From Mahella sp. (GTDB lineage: Bacteria > Bacillota > Clostridia > Mahellales > Mahellaceae): DNA of 64,000 bases. Shown here one piece after another: positions 32,711-41,313 of this stretch. The first letter of the stretch is position 1; every line of letters starts with the position of its first letter. The DNA lies in assembly GCF_020054945.1 (NCBI RefSeq), contig NZ_JAIHAU010000003.1:29948-93947 (forward strand), given 5' to 3'. A program made the position numbers and the translations under genes. A model generated the notes under the pieces. It saw only the letters and a program-made list of their open reading frames with translations, did no database searches and was not told where the DNA came from.

Positions 32711-34243
32711 TTATCCCCAAAACTGCCTGTCGAGATTTCTATATTGTACGGCTTCGGCTATATGCGTTTCGGTTATATTCTCCGAACCGTCCAGATCGGC
32801 TATAGTTCTGGCCACCTTCAATATGCGATTATATGCCCTGGCGCTCAGGCTTAATCTCTCAAAGGCTTGATTCATAAGCTTTCTTTCTTTGATGCCGAGA
32901 TGACAATAGCGACTGATATGTGCTCCGGACAATTGCGAGTTGAAGTATATGCCGCTGCCTTTATAACGTTCCAGTTGTCTAGCTCTGGCTGCTTCCACCC
33001 TCTTTTTTATATCAGCCGAACCTTCTATTGACGTGGAATCATCGAGATCGTCATAACTGACCGGCTGCAACTCCACATGCAGGTCTATGCGATCAAGAAG
33101 TGGACCGGACACTTTGCCCAGATAATTCTTTATTTGAAGCGGTGTACACGTGCATTTAGATATATCCGGATAAAACCCGCAAGGGCATGGATTCATAGAG
33201 GCAATCAATAAAAATTTAGCCGGATAGCTTATGGTAGCACTTATGCGCGATACTGTGACCCTCTCATCTTCCAACGGCTGGCGTAGAGCCTCCAGCGCAT
33301 CCCTACGGAATTCCGGCAGTTCGTCCAGAAATAGCACACCGTAGTGGGCAAGTGATACCTCTCCTGGCTTTGGAATCCTACCGCCCCCGATAAGGGCCGC
33401 ATTTGATACCGTATGGTGCGGGGATCGGAACGGCCTATTTGTGACCAGCCCGCTTTTGGCATCTATAAGGCCGGCTATACTGTGCAGTTTGGTAATTTCC
33501 ATAGCTTCGTCGAATGTAAGGTCAGGCAATATGGTGGGCAAACGTCTGGCAAGCATGGTTTTACCCGCGCCAGGCGGGCCTATAAGCAGGACATTATGGC
33601 TGCCGGCCGCCGCGATTTCCAACGCACGTTTGGCTTTGTGCTGACCTTTTACATCGGCAAAGTCAACATCATAATTTATACGCTGGCGCATGAAAATATC
33701 CTCCACATCGCAGCGAAAGGGCGTTATAGGCATCTCGCCGTTCAAGAAAGCTACGACATCGGCAAGGGAGGATATACCGTAAATATCGATGCCGTCTACC
33801 ACAGCAGCCTCCTGGACATTTTCGTATGGCACTACTGCCGATGCAAAACCCAATTGCCTAGAAGCTATTATCATCGGCAATATACCCTTTATAGGTTTTA
33901 AGGCCCCCTCTAACGACATCTCGCCAAGAAACACCGTATTCTCCAAAAGTTCCGGCACTATAGTGCCTGTGGCAGCCAGTATGCCGATAGCTATCGGCAG
34001 ATCGTATGAGACACCCTCTTTGCGCGTATCAGCCGGTGCCATGTTTATGGTTATGCGTTTTAACGGGAACTCCATGCCGCTGTTTTTTATAGCTGTGCGC
34101 ACCCTCTCTTTGGATTCTTTGACAGCCGTATCCGGTAGGCCGACTATATCGAATACGGGTAACCCGTTGGATACATCGGTTTCAATGTCTACGGCATAAC
34201 CGTCTATTCCCATCAATGCACAGCTCTTCACTTTAGAAAACAA
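32711..34243 (-). CDS. YifB/ComM-family Mg chelatase-like AAA ATPase
   Basis: ORF 510 aa; GIDGYAVDIETDVSNGLPVFDIVGLPDTAVKESKERVRTAI; GPPGAGKTMLARRLPTILP; MNPCPCGFYPD. Confidence 0.96.
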   Translation of the reverse strand: MFSKVKSCALMGIDGYAVDIETDVSNGLPVFDIVGLPDTAVKESKERVRTAIKNSGMEFPLKRITINMAPADTRKEGVSYDLPIAIGILAATGTIVPELLENTVFLGEMSLEGALKPIKGILPMIIASRQLGFASAVVPYENVQEAAVVDGIDIYGISSLADVVAFLNGEMPITPFRCDVEDIFMRQRINYDVDFADVKGQHKAKRALEIAAAGSHNVLLIGPPGAGKTMLARRLPTILPDLTFDEAMEITKLHSIAGLIDAKSGLVTNRPFRSPHHTVSNAALIGGGRIPKPGEVSLAHYGVLFLDELPEFRRDALEALRQPLEDERVTVSRISATISYPAKFLLIASMNPCPCGFYPDISKCTCTPLQIKNYLGKVSGPLLDRIDLHVELQPVSYDDLDDSTSIEGSADIKKRVEAARARQLERYKGSGIYFNSQLSGAHISRYCHLGIKERKLMNQAFERLSLSARAYNRILKVARTIADLDGSENITETHIAEAVQYRNLDRQFWG

Positions 34244-34268
34244 TTCCTCTGCCTCCTGCTCTTACGAT

Positions 34269-34652
34269 CTAATAATACCTGTTGTCTTCCACTCCAAAGG
34301 CATTTTTTATGTGATTTATGTTTTGCGTGTTGTTATTAGGCAAATAGACTTCGATGATGTCGAACCTGCAATTAAGATCGGCATATTGGGGATGGCTTGC
34401 CCTATAAAAAGCCGATATCCTATAATAGCGTTGCTGCTTTCTATAGTCCACTGCCTGATAAGGATAACCGTAACGCAACGATGTGCGCGTTTTGACCTCG
34501 ACAAACACCAATTCGTCGCCGTCAAAGGCCACTATATCCATTTCTCCTATAGGGCAACGGTAATTGCGTTCCGATATCTTATAGCCATGTTCCAGCAGAT
34601 ATGCAGCGGCCATGTTCTCGCCCGTATTGCCGAGACTGCGCCCGCTGCTCAC
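34269..34652 (-). CDS. UPF0102 (YraN) family protein
   Basis: ORF 127 aa; LGNTGENMAAAYLLEHGYKISERNYRCPIGEMDIVAFDGDELVFVEVKTRTS. Confidence 0.94.
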   Translation of the reverse strand: MSSGRSLGNTGENMAAAYLLEHGYKISERNYRCPIGEMDIVAFDGDELVFVEVKTRTSLRYGYPYQAVDYRKQQRYYRISAFYRASHPQYADLNCRFDIIEVYLPNNNTQNINHIKNAFGVEDNRYY

Positions 34653-35224
34653 ATCTGCACCTCTGATATGAACTTTTTTGTAAAAGTTATTCTATGTATA
34701 GGGCATATGCCGTATTTCTTTATAGCTTCTATGTGTTTTTGAGTGCCATAGCCTTTATTATGTACAAAATCATATTGGGGATATTTGTCATGGTATTGAA
34801 CCATAAGCCGATCCCTCGTTACTTTGGCTACCACAGATGCGGCCGATATACAGGCTATAAGGTCATCGCCACCTATTACGGCTTGCTGAGGTATCGTTAT
34901 ATCCAGCGTATCCCTACCGTCCACCATAACCCTATCAGGTTGTATGTTCAGCGACAACACCGCTTGTTTCATGACTTCTAAAGCTGCCATACGTATGTTT
35001 ATTTCATCTATGCGCTCATGATCGACTGATGCTATCGCTACCGCCAATGCCTTATCCAATATAATATCGTGCAGATATTGGCGTTGTTTTGGCGTGAGTT
35101 TTTTTGAATCCCTCAGCCCCTCTATGTACAATCCGGCAGGCAATATAACCGCCGCAGCCATAACCGGCCCTGCCAGCGGCCCTCTTCCTACCTCATCCAC
35201 TCCTGCTATATAAAGCTTTTGCAT
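34649..35224 (-). CDS. rnhB: Ribonuclease HII
   Basis: ORF 191 aa; AGVDEVGRGPLAGPVMAAAVILP, DSKKLTPKQR. Confidence 0.97.
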   Translation of the reverse strand: MQKLYIAGVDEVGRGPLAGPVMAAAVILPAGLYIEGLRDSKKLTPKQRQYLHDIILDKALAVAIASVDHERIDEINIRMAALEVMKQAVLSLNIQPDRVMVDGRDTLDITIPQQAVIGGDDLIACISAASVVAKVTRDRLMVQYHDKYPQYDFVHNKGYGTQKHIEAIKKYGICPIHRITFTKKFISEVQM

Positions 35225-35228
35225 GATG

Positions 35229-36062
35229 CTAACCCTCCACAGGCGGCATTTCCAACGTTATATGCCCTATGGCTCCTTTGCGAAAGTCATCTATCAAGGC
35301 GGCGGCACCGCGGTGGGTATCGGCTTCTCCACCGCTCTTCAGCCAGCCCTTGTTCATGCATATGGCACTTAATAACTCATAAGAATTCAGTGGCTTATCA
35401 GTTATTGAGACGCCATATCTTTCAACAAGTCTATCAACATATCTCGACTGCAATATATCCAAAAGACCGACGGCTATCTCCTCTATATCGACGGCGGCAT
35501 CATCTATTGCTCCTATACAAGCCAAATGCAACTTTACAATTTCATCTTTAAGATTAGGTTTTAATATACCGGGCGTGTCCATTATCTGAAATTCATCTAC
35601 CCTGAACCATCCTACCTGCCGCGTTATACCCGGACGCGCACCTACCTGCGCCCGTCGGCTCTTAGCCAATGCATTTAATATAGTAGATTTCCCCACATTG
35701 GGAATACCCATTATCATTGCATTTTTTAGCTTTCTATCTTTATGCCGGCTTTCCACGTCCCTCATTATATCTTTGAGATTGCTTATATCTGCACCTGATT
35801 TAGCATTTATAGCCACAGCTCTTATATCTTTGCTTTTTAAGTATTTAAGCCATGTGTCCAGCGCTCGTTTATCGGCGAGATCGGCTTTATTAAGCACTAC
35901 TATTCTGGCTTTGTGCCCTATCATTTGATCCAGCACCGCATCGCGGCTGCTGACAGGTGCCCGGCTATCCACAACCTCTATCACTATATCAACCAACCTT
36001 ATAAATTTCTTCATATCCTCCAGTGCTCTGGCCATATGCCCCGGATACCATGACTTATTCAC
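35229..36062 (-). CDS. rbgA: Ribosome biogenesis GTPase RbgA/YlqF
   Basis: ORF 277 aa; circularly permuted GTPase: WYPGHMARALEDMKKFIRLVDIVIEVVDSRAPVSSRD, VLNKADLAD, GIPNVGKSTILN. Confidence 0.95.
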   Translation of the reverse strand: MNKSWYPGHMARALEDMKKFIRLVDIVIEVVDSRAPVSSRDAVLDQMIGHKARIVVLNKADLADKRALDTWLKYLKSKDIRAVAINAKSGADISNLKDIMRDVESRHKDRKLKNAMIMGIPNVGKSTILNALAKSRRAQVGARPGITRQVGWFRVDEFQIMDTPGILKPNLKDEIVKLHLACIGAIDDAAVDIEEIAVGLLDILQSRYVDRLVERYGVSITDKPLNSYELLSAICMNKGWLKSGGEADTHRGAAALIDDFRKGAIGHITLEMPPVEG

Positions 36063-36065
36063 GCT

Positions 36066-36650
36066 TTATTCCCCCTCAGAAGCACTGGCTGCACCGTCGG
36101 CAAATCGGTATGTGGTATCGATTGTCCCTATACGGCTTACAGGCCAGATACGCAGCACCGCTTTGCCCACTATGTTGTCTACTGGTACAAATCCAACCTG
36201 CGGGTCCCTGCTATCCTTGCTGCCATTCCTGTTATCGCCCAACACGAATATAGTACCTTCTGGTACTATGCTGTCCTCAAAGCCAACCCGCGGCTGGGCG
36301 GCTATATAATCTTCCAACAAGCGTTGGCCGTTAACGTATACATCGCCATTTTTAACCTCTATCTCATCGCCGCCTAATGCAATTATGCGCTTTACGAAAT
36401 TCTCCTTCATATCTCCCGGGTACTTAAATATAACGATATCGCCGCGCTGAGGCTCATTAAACCTATAGCTTATCTTATCAACTATAAGCATATCGCCGTC
36501 ATGCAGCGTCGGAAGCATAGAATCGCCGTCCACCGTTATCGGTTCGAATACAAAATAACGTATTAAAAATGCAGCCACAAATGCTATAACTATGGCCTCT
36601 ATCCATTCAATAGCCTCATTGCTGCCCTTGCTCTTGCGCTCGTTATCCAT
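36066..36650 (-). CDS. lepB: Signal peptidase I
   Basis: ORF 194 aa; VDGDSMLPTLHDGDMLIVDK catalytic Ser, GDIVIFKYP..ENFVKRIIALGGD catalytic Lys, GDNRNGSKDSRDPQVGFVP. Confidence 0.95.
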   Translation of the reverse strand: MDNERKSKGSNEAIEWIEAIVIAFVAAFLIRYFVFEPITVDGDSMLPTLHDGDMLIVDKISYRFNEPQRGDIVIFKYPGDMKENFVKRIIALGGDEIEVKNGDVYVNGQRLLEDYIAAQPRVGFEDSIVPEGTIFVLGDNRNGSKDSRDPQVGFVPVDNIVGKAVLRIWPVSRIGTIDTTYRFADGAASASEGE

Positions 36651-36668
36651 ATTTGTTCTTCCCCTTAT

Positions 36669-36706
36669 AACAGGTAAAGGACTGTCTGGACAGTCCTTTA
36701 CCTGTT
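36669..36706 (-). other. Perfect 18-bp stem-loop overlapping the rplS stop codon
   Basis: AACAGGTAAAGGACTGTC-TG-GACAGTCCTTTACCTGTT; the rplS stop (36698-36700) lies in one arm; no U tract follows. Confidence 0.8.
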
Positions 36707-37048
36707 GATCCCTTCTTCTTTGATCTTAGCAGCCTTTCCGGTCAAACCGCGCAGATAATAAAGCTTGGCTCTTCTTACTTTGCCGTGCCTTAATACTTCT
36801 ATATGGTCTATTTTGGGAGAATGTAAAGGAAACGTCCTTTCCACGCCTACGCCATAAGATACACGGCGCACCGTAAAGCTTTCCCTTATGCCGCCATGCT
36901 GTCTTTTAATGACCACGCCCTCAAAGGCCTGCAATCTTTCGCGGTTTCCTTCAACAACTTTGACAAAAACCTTTACCGTATCTCCTACCTTAAATTCCGG
37001 TATATCGGTTCTCATTTGTTCCGCCTCTAATGTCCTTAATATATCCAT
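36698..37048 (-). CDS. rplS: 50S ribosomal protein L19
   Basis: ORF 116 aa; [60 protein letters not shown]. Confidence 0.97.
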   Translation of the reverse strand: MDILRTLEAEQMRTDIPEFKVGDTVKVFVKVVEGNRERLQAFEGVVIKRQHGGIRESFTVRRVSYGVGVERTFPLHSPKIDHIEVLRHGKVRRAKLYYLRGLTGKAAKIKEEGINR

Positions 37049-37760
37049 TTTGTGTCCTCCTTTCGTCCTTATCGTTTAATAAATCCGGCCTGCGACAAGC
37101 CGTACGTTTTAATGCCATCTTATTGCGCCACTCCTTTACTGCAGCATGATCACCCGATAAAAGAACATCGGGAACAATCATGCCCTTGTAATTGTATGGA
37201 CGCGTATACTGCGGATATTCCAGCAATCCCGAAGTAAAACTCTCATCCATATAAGATTCATCTTTATGGAGAACGCCGGGTACTAAGCGGCTGACAGCAT
37301 CTACTATTACCATCGCTGGCAACTCACCGCCTGTCAAAATGTAATCCCCTATAGATATCTCCTCATCTATTAACGCATCCGTTATCCTCTGATCTATGCC
37401 TTCATAGTGTCCGCATAATATCACTAAATGCTCATACTCAGATAATCGAGAAGCCATATCTTGGTCAAAGCGCCTCCCCTGCGGCGACATATATATTTTA
37501 TGCAATTTATCATCAGGATAACGCTGTTTTATATAATCAAAAGCATCGAATACGGGTTGCGGCGCCAGTATCATACCTGCCCCTCCGCCATAAGGATAAT
37601 CATCTACTTTACCATGTTTATCCAGTGAAAAATCCCTTATATCATATAAATTCACCGTCAGTATACCGCTTGCTATAGCCCTACCGAGTACGCTGTGAGT
37701 AAATGCCGGCATCAACATTTGAGGGAATAGCGTTAATATATCTATGATCATCTTTCTCAA
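36990..37760 (-). CDS. trmD: tRNA (guanine-N1)-methyltransferase
   Basis: ORF 256 aa; [68 protein letters not shown]. Confidence 0.96.
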   Translation of the reverse strand: MRKMIIDILTLFPQMLMPAFTHSVLGRAIASGILTVNLYDIRDFSLDKHGKVDDYPYGGGAGMILAPQPVFDAFDYIKQRYPDDKLHKIYMSPQGRRFDQDMASRLSEYEHLVILCGHYEGIDQRITDALIDEEISIGDYILTGGELPAMVIVDAVSRLVPGVLHKDESYMDESFTSGLLEYPQYTRPYNYKGMIVPDVLLSGDHAAVKEWRNKMALKRTACRRPDLLNDKDERRTQNGYIKDIRGGTNENRYTGI

Positions 37761-38263
37761 TCCAATAAACCTTCCATCGGCTCTATAACTATACGTTCTC
37801 CTTCGATATCTATGATTTTAATGACATCCTTAATGGCGGGTATAAGTACCTGCTTCTGACCATCGACCACATCATACACATCGTTGCTGCCTGTAGGTAA
37901 AACCTCTTTGACTTCACCCAGATACAAACCATCTACTGTATATACTTTGCAGCCTATTATATCGCCTACATAATATGAACCTTCGGGCAATGGTGCCGCA
38001 TGCTGCCTATCTACCCACAGATGCTCATTTACCAGCTCCCGGGCAGTATTCATATCATCTATACCGTCAAGCTTTATATAAACGGCATTATTACCATATC
38101 TTACATGTTCCACGCGATATGGAAACATGTCATCCTTATCTTTTATATAAGCGCATTTCAAATCATCGAAACGCCTTATATCGTCGGTAAGCGGTTGTAT
38201 CTTCATTTCACCGCCCACGCCGTGCGGTTTAAGTATTCGGCCGATTATAAGATACTTTTGCAT
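37757..38263 (-). CDS. rimM: Ribosome maturation factor RimM
   Basis: ORF 168 aa; IGRILKPHGVGGEMKIQPLTDD, GEVKEVLPTGSNDVYDV. Confidence 0.95.
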   Translation of the reverse strand: MQKYLIIGRILKPHGVGGEMKIQPLTDDIRRFDDLKCAYIKDKDDMFPYRVEHVRYGNNAVYIKLDGIDDMNTARELVNEHLWVDRQHAAPLPEGSYYVGDIIGCKVYTVDGLYLGEVKEVLPTGSNDVYDVVDGQKQVLIPAIKDVIKIIDIEGERIVIEPMEGLLD

Positions 38264-38267
38264 ATCG

Positions 38268-38495
38268 TTAAACTATATTCACCGTCACGCGCTTTTTTTG
38301 TCTGCCGGCTGCTGATCTGACCACCGTCCTTATGGCTTTGGCTATATGTCCTTGCTTACCGATAATTCTTCCCATATCATCAGGAGCAACCCTTAATTCA
38401 ATGATTACGGAATCCTCATCCTCTTCCTCTGTGACCATAACCTGATCCGGATGGTTTACCAGTGCCTGAGCTATAAATCTAACCAATTCACCCAT
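38268..38495 (-). CDS. khpA: KH-domain RNA-binding protein KhpA/YlqC
   Basis: ORF 75 aa; VRFIAQALVNHPDQV...VAPDDMGRIIGKQGHIAKAIRTVVRSA. Confidence 0.94.
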   Translation of the reverse strand: MGELVRFIAQALVNHPDQVMVTEEEDEDSVIIELRVAPDDMGRIIGKQGHIAKAIRTVVRSAAGRQKKRVTVNIV

Positions 38496-38515
38496 AGTTT
38501 ATCCCTCCTATTTCT

Positions 38516-38770
38516 TTATGAAATAGTGCCGCTCTGTTTCAACAGAGCCCTGACGGTGTCCGACGGTTTAGCTCCCTTTTTGATCCATTCCAAGGCCTTC
38601 TCATTATCAATCTGAACCACTGCCGGCTGGACCATCGGATTATAATAACCTATCTCTTCTATAAATCTGCCATCTCTGGGCGATCTGGAATCCGCTACAA
38701 CTATTCTGTAAAAAGGGGCTTTTTTGGCACCCATGCGTTTTAGCCTCATACGTACAGCCACAAACTTCAC
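38516..38770 (-). CDS. rpsP: 30S ribosomal protein S16
   Basis: ORF 84 aa; [41 protein letters not shown]. Confidence 0.97.
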   Translation of the reverse strand: MKFVAVRMRLKRMGAKKAPFYRIVVADSRSPRDGRFIEEIGYYNPMVQPAVVQIDNEKALEWIKKGAKPSDTVRALLKQSGTIS

Positions 38771-38785
38771 CTCCTTTCAAGTGCT

Positions 38786-40117
38786 TTAAAACGGCAGCTT
38801 CAGCATGCCTCGACGACCGGATTTTTCCATGCTGGTAAATTGCCTCATCAAACGTTTGGTTTCTTCAAATTGCTTTAATAAACGGTTAACCTCTTGTATG
38901 GTGGTACCGCTTCCCTTTGCTATACGCCTTCTCCGGCTGCCGTTTATAATAGCCGGCTCAAGACGTTCCTGCTTAGTCATGGAATTTATTATAGCTTCTA
39001 TACGACCTAATTCCTTGTCATCAACCTGTACATTACCCATCTTTTTAGAATTAATGCCGGGTAACATATCCATTATCTGACTCAATGGCCCCATCTTTTT
39101 TATCTCATGAAGTTGGTCGAGGAAATCTTCCAGTGTAAACTGCTGGTTACGCAGCTTATTTTCCAGCTCCATGGCTTTTTTTTCGTCTACGGCGGCCTGG
39201 GCTTTTTCTATGAGAGTGAGCACATCTCCCATACCGAGTATACGCGATGCAATCCTGTCCGGATGAAACGGTTCCAAATCATCGAGTTTTTCACCCATAC
39301 CGACAAATTTTATCGGCTTACCGGTTACCGCTTTAACCGACAACGCCGCACCGCCTCTTGTGTCCCCATCGAGCTTGGTTAATACCACACCGTCTATAAC
39401 CAACCGTTCATTGAAATTTTTTGCTACATTCACAGCATCCTGCCCTGTCATGGCATCCACCACAAGCAGTATCTCATCGGGATGTACAGATGCTTTGATG
39501 TTTTCCAGTTCCAGCATCATTTCATCATCTATATGCAACCTGCCGGCTGTATCCAATATCACGACATCGTTGGAATGCTTTTTGGCGTATTCCAATCCCT
39601 GCCGGCTTATAGCCACAGGATCTGCTGCCTCTAATGAAAATACCGGTATATTAACCTTTTGGCCTACTATCTGTAATTGTTTAACAGCAGCAGGTCGGTA
39701 TATATCACAGGCAACCAATAACGGATTTTTACCCTGCTTTGCCAAGTATCCGGCCAACTTGGCCGATGTGGTTGTTTTCCCCGAGCCTTGGAGACCCACC
39801 ATCATTATGACCGTTGGCGGTGCGGAAGCCCATTTTATTTTGCTTTGGCTGCTGCCCATCAGCTCTATCAATTGCTCATTTACTATCTTTATAACCTGCT
39901 GACCAGGCGTTAAGCTCTCCAGCACGCCCTGTCCTATTGCTTTTTCTGTTACCTTGTTTACAAATTCTTTGACGACAGCGTAGTTGACGTCCGCTTCAAG
40001 CAACGCCATACGCACATCGCGCATAGCCTCTTTTACGTCGTTTTCAGACAATTTACCCTTGCCGGTAAGCTTTTTAAAAGCTGACTGAAGCTTCTCGGTC
40101 AATCCTTCAAAGGCCGT
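38786..40117 (-). CDS. ffh: Signal recognition particle protein Ffh
   Basis: ORF track 38786-40102 starts at an internal TTG. Frame upstream reads ACG-GCC-TTT-GAA-GGA-TTG-ACC (xAFEGLTEKLQSAFKKL), so the expected start is at 40117 with ACG instead of ATG, 8 nt after AAGGGG. Confidence 0.9.
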   Translation of the reverse strand, partial: TAFEGLTEKLQSAFKKLTGKGKLSENDVKEAMRDVRMALLEADVNYAVVKEFVNKVTEKAIGQGVLESLTPGQQVIKIVNEQLIELMGSSQSKIKWASAPPTVIMMVGLQGSGKTTTSAKLAGYLAKQGKNPLLVACDIYRPAAVKQLQIVGQKVNIPVFSLEAADPVAISRQGLEYAKKHSNDVVILDTAGRLHIDDEMMLELENIKASVHPDEILLVVDAMTGQDAVNVAKNFNERLVIDGVVLTKLDGDTRGGAALSVKAVTGKPIKFVGMGEKLDDLEPFHPDRIASRILGMGDVLTLIEKAQAAVDEKKAMELENKLRNQQFTLEDFLDQLHEIKKMGPLSQIMDMLPGINSKKMGNVQVDDKELGRIEAIINSMTKQERLEPAIINGSRRRRIAKGSGTTIQEVNRLLKQFEETKRLMRQFTSMEKSGRRGMLKLPF

Positions 40118-40121
40118 ATGC

Positions 40122-40303
40122 TCATCCCCTTTCGTCAGACAAAGTTTTTATCAGCGCGCGCATATCATCCAAACGGCGCTGTCGGCTATTTCAGCAAACG
40201 AAAGGTCATAATTATAGTGCAAATCCAGCATATTACGTTCCTTATCGGTCAATAAGGATCCGTACAGATCCAACAACAATCCTACTTCGGCTATCCTATC
40301 CAA
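40122..40303 (-). pseudogene. ylxM: YlxM (SRP-associated, sigma70 region 4-like HTH) with internal out-of-frame deletion
   Basis: TTG at 40303: LDRIAEVGLLLDLYGSLLTDKERNMLDLHYNYDLSFAEIAD then SAVWMICAR*; C-terminal-like RQRRLDDMRALIKTLSDERG* in another frame ending at 40122; located directly upstream of ffh as usual for ylxM. Confidence 0.75.
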
Positions 40304-40372
40304 AGCATTCCACCTTGCCGTAAAGTATTTTTGCTTGTCACCAACTATTATAGTATAATCCGCACGGTTTTG

Positions 40373-41287
40373 TCAATCAATATCTAGCAGCGCAGATACA
40401 AAATTTTGAGGTTCAAAGTCCTGCAGATCGTCTATGCCTTCCCCGACACCGATATATTTTACTGGAACCGAGAGTTCGTCAGCTATGGCTATGACCACGC
40501 CGCCTTTAGCGGTACCATCCAATTTGGTAAGCGCTATACCGTTTATATCCACAGCTTCTTTGAATACGCGCGCCTGAGATATAGCGTTCTGACCGGTCGT
40601 GGCATCCAGTACCAGCAGTACTTCTTTATAGGCCTCGGGATATTCCCTTTCTATCACGCGGTTTATCTTTTTTAATTCCTCCATAAGGTTTTTCTTATTA
40701 TGGAGGCGACCGGCAGTATCACATATTATGATATCGGCTTTCTTGGCTTTAGCTGATTGTATGGCGTCGAATACCACAGCCGCAGGATCGGAGCCCTCCT
40801 CATGTTTCACTATATCCACGCCGGCACGCTCACTCCATATCTCCAACTGTTCGGTGGCCGCAGCCCTGAACGTATCGGCAGCCGCCAACAGAACCCTCTT
40901 GCTGTCCTGTTTAAATTTATAGGCCAGTTTACCTATAGTAGTGGTCTTGCCCACGCCGTTCACGCCCACTACCAATATGATCCGAGGATATAAATCCATG
41001 TCCTTCGATGCCGCATTTTTGCTCAACACCCGTTCCAATTCATCCTTCAACAGTGTCCTTACCTGCTCTGGAGCTTTTAATTTCTGCTGCCTGACCTGCT
41101 TTTTTATATCATTTATTATCGATTCAGCAGCCTTAGCCCCTACATCGGCCAATATAAGCAGCTCTTCCAATTGATCATAGAATTCCTCATCTATGATTCT
41201 GGATGAGTTTATCAAGCCGTTTACTCTGCTGCTGAAATTATCCCTCGTTTTAGCCAAGCCGCTTTTTAGCTTATCAAATATACCCAT
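40373..41287 (-). CDS. ftsY: Signal recognition particle receptor FtsY
   Basis: ORF 304 aa; VVGVNGVGKTTTIGKLAYKF, AADTFRAAATEQLEIW, TKLDGTAKGG. Confidence 0.97.
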   Translation of the reverse strand: MGIFDKLKSGLAKTRDNFSSRVNGLINSSRIIDEEFYDQLEELLILADVGAKAAESIINDIKKQVRQQKLKAPEQVRTLLKDELERVLSKNAASKDMDLYPRIILVVGVNGVGKTTTIGKLAYKFKQDSKRVLLAAADTFRAAATEQLEIWSERAGVDIVKHEEGSDPAAVVFDAIQSAKAKKADIIICDTAGRLHNKKNLMEELKKINRVIEREYPEAYKEVLLVLDATTGQNAISQARVFKEAVDINGIALTKLDGTAKGGVVIAIADELSVPVKYIGVGEGIDDLQDFEPQNFVSALLDID

Positions 41288-41313
41288 TCACTAAAACCTC
41301 CGCTTTTTTTGAT

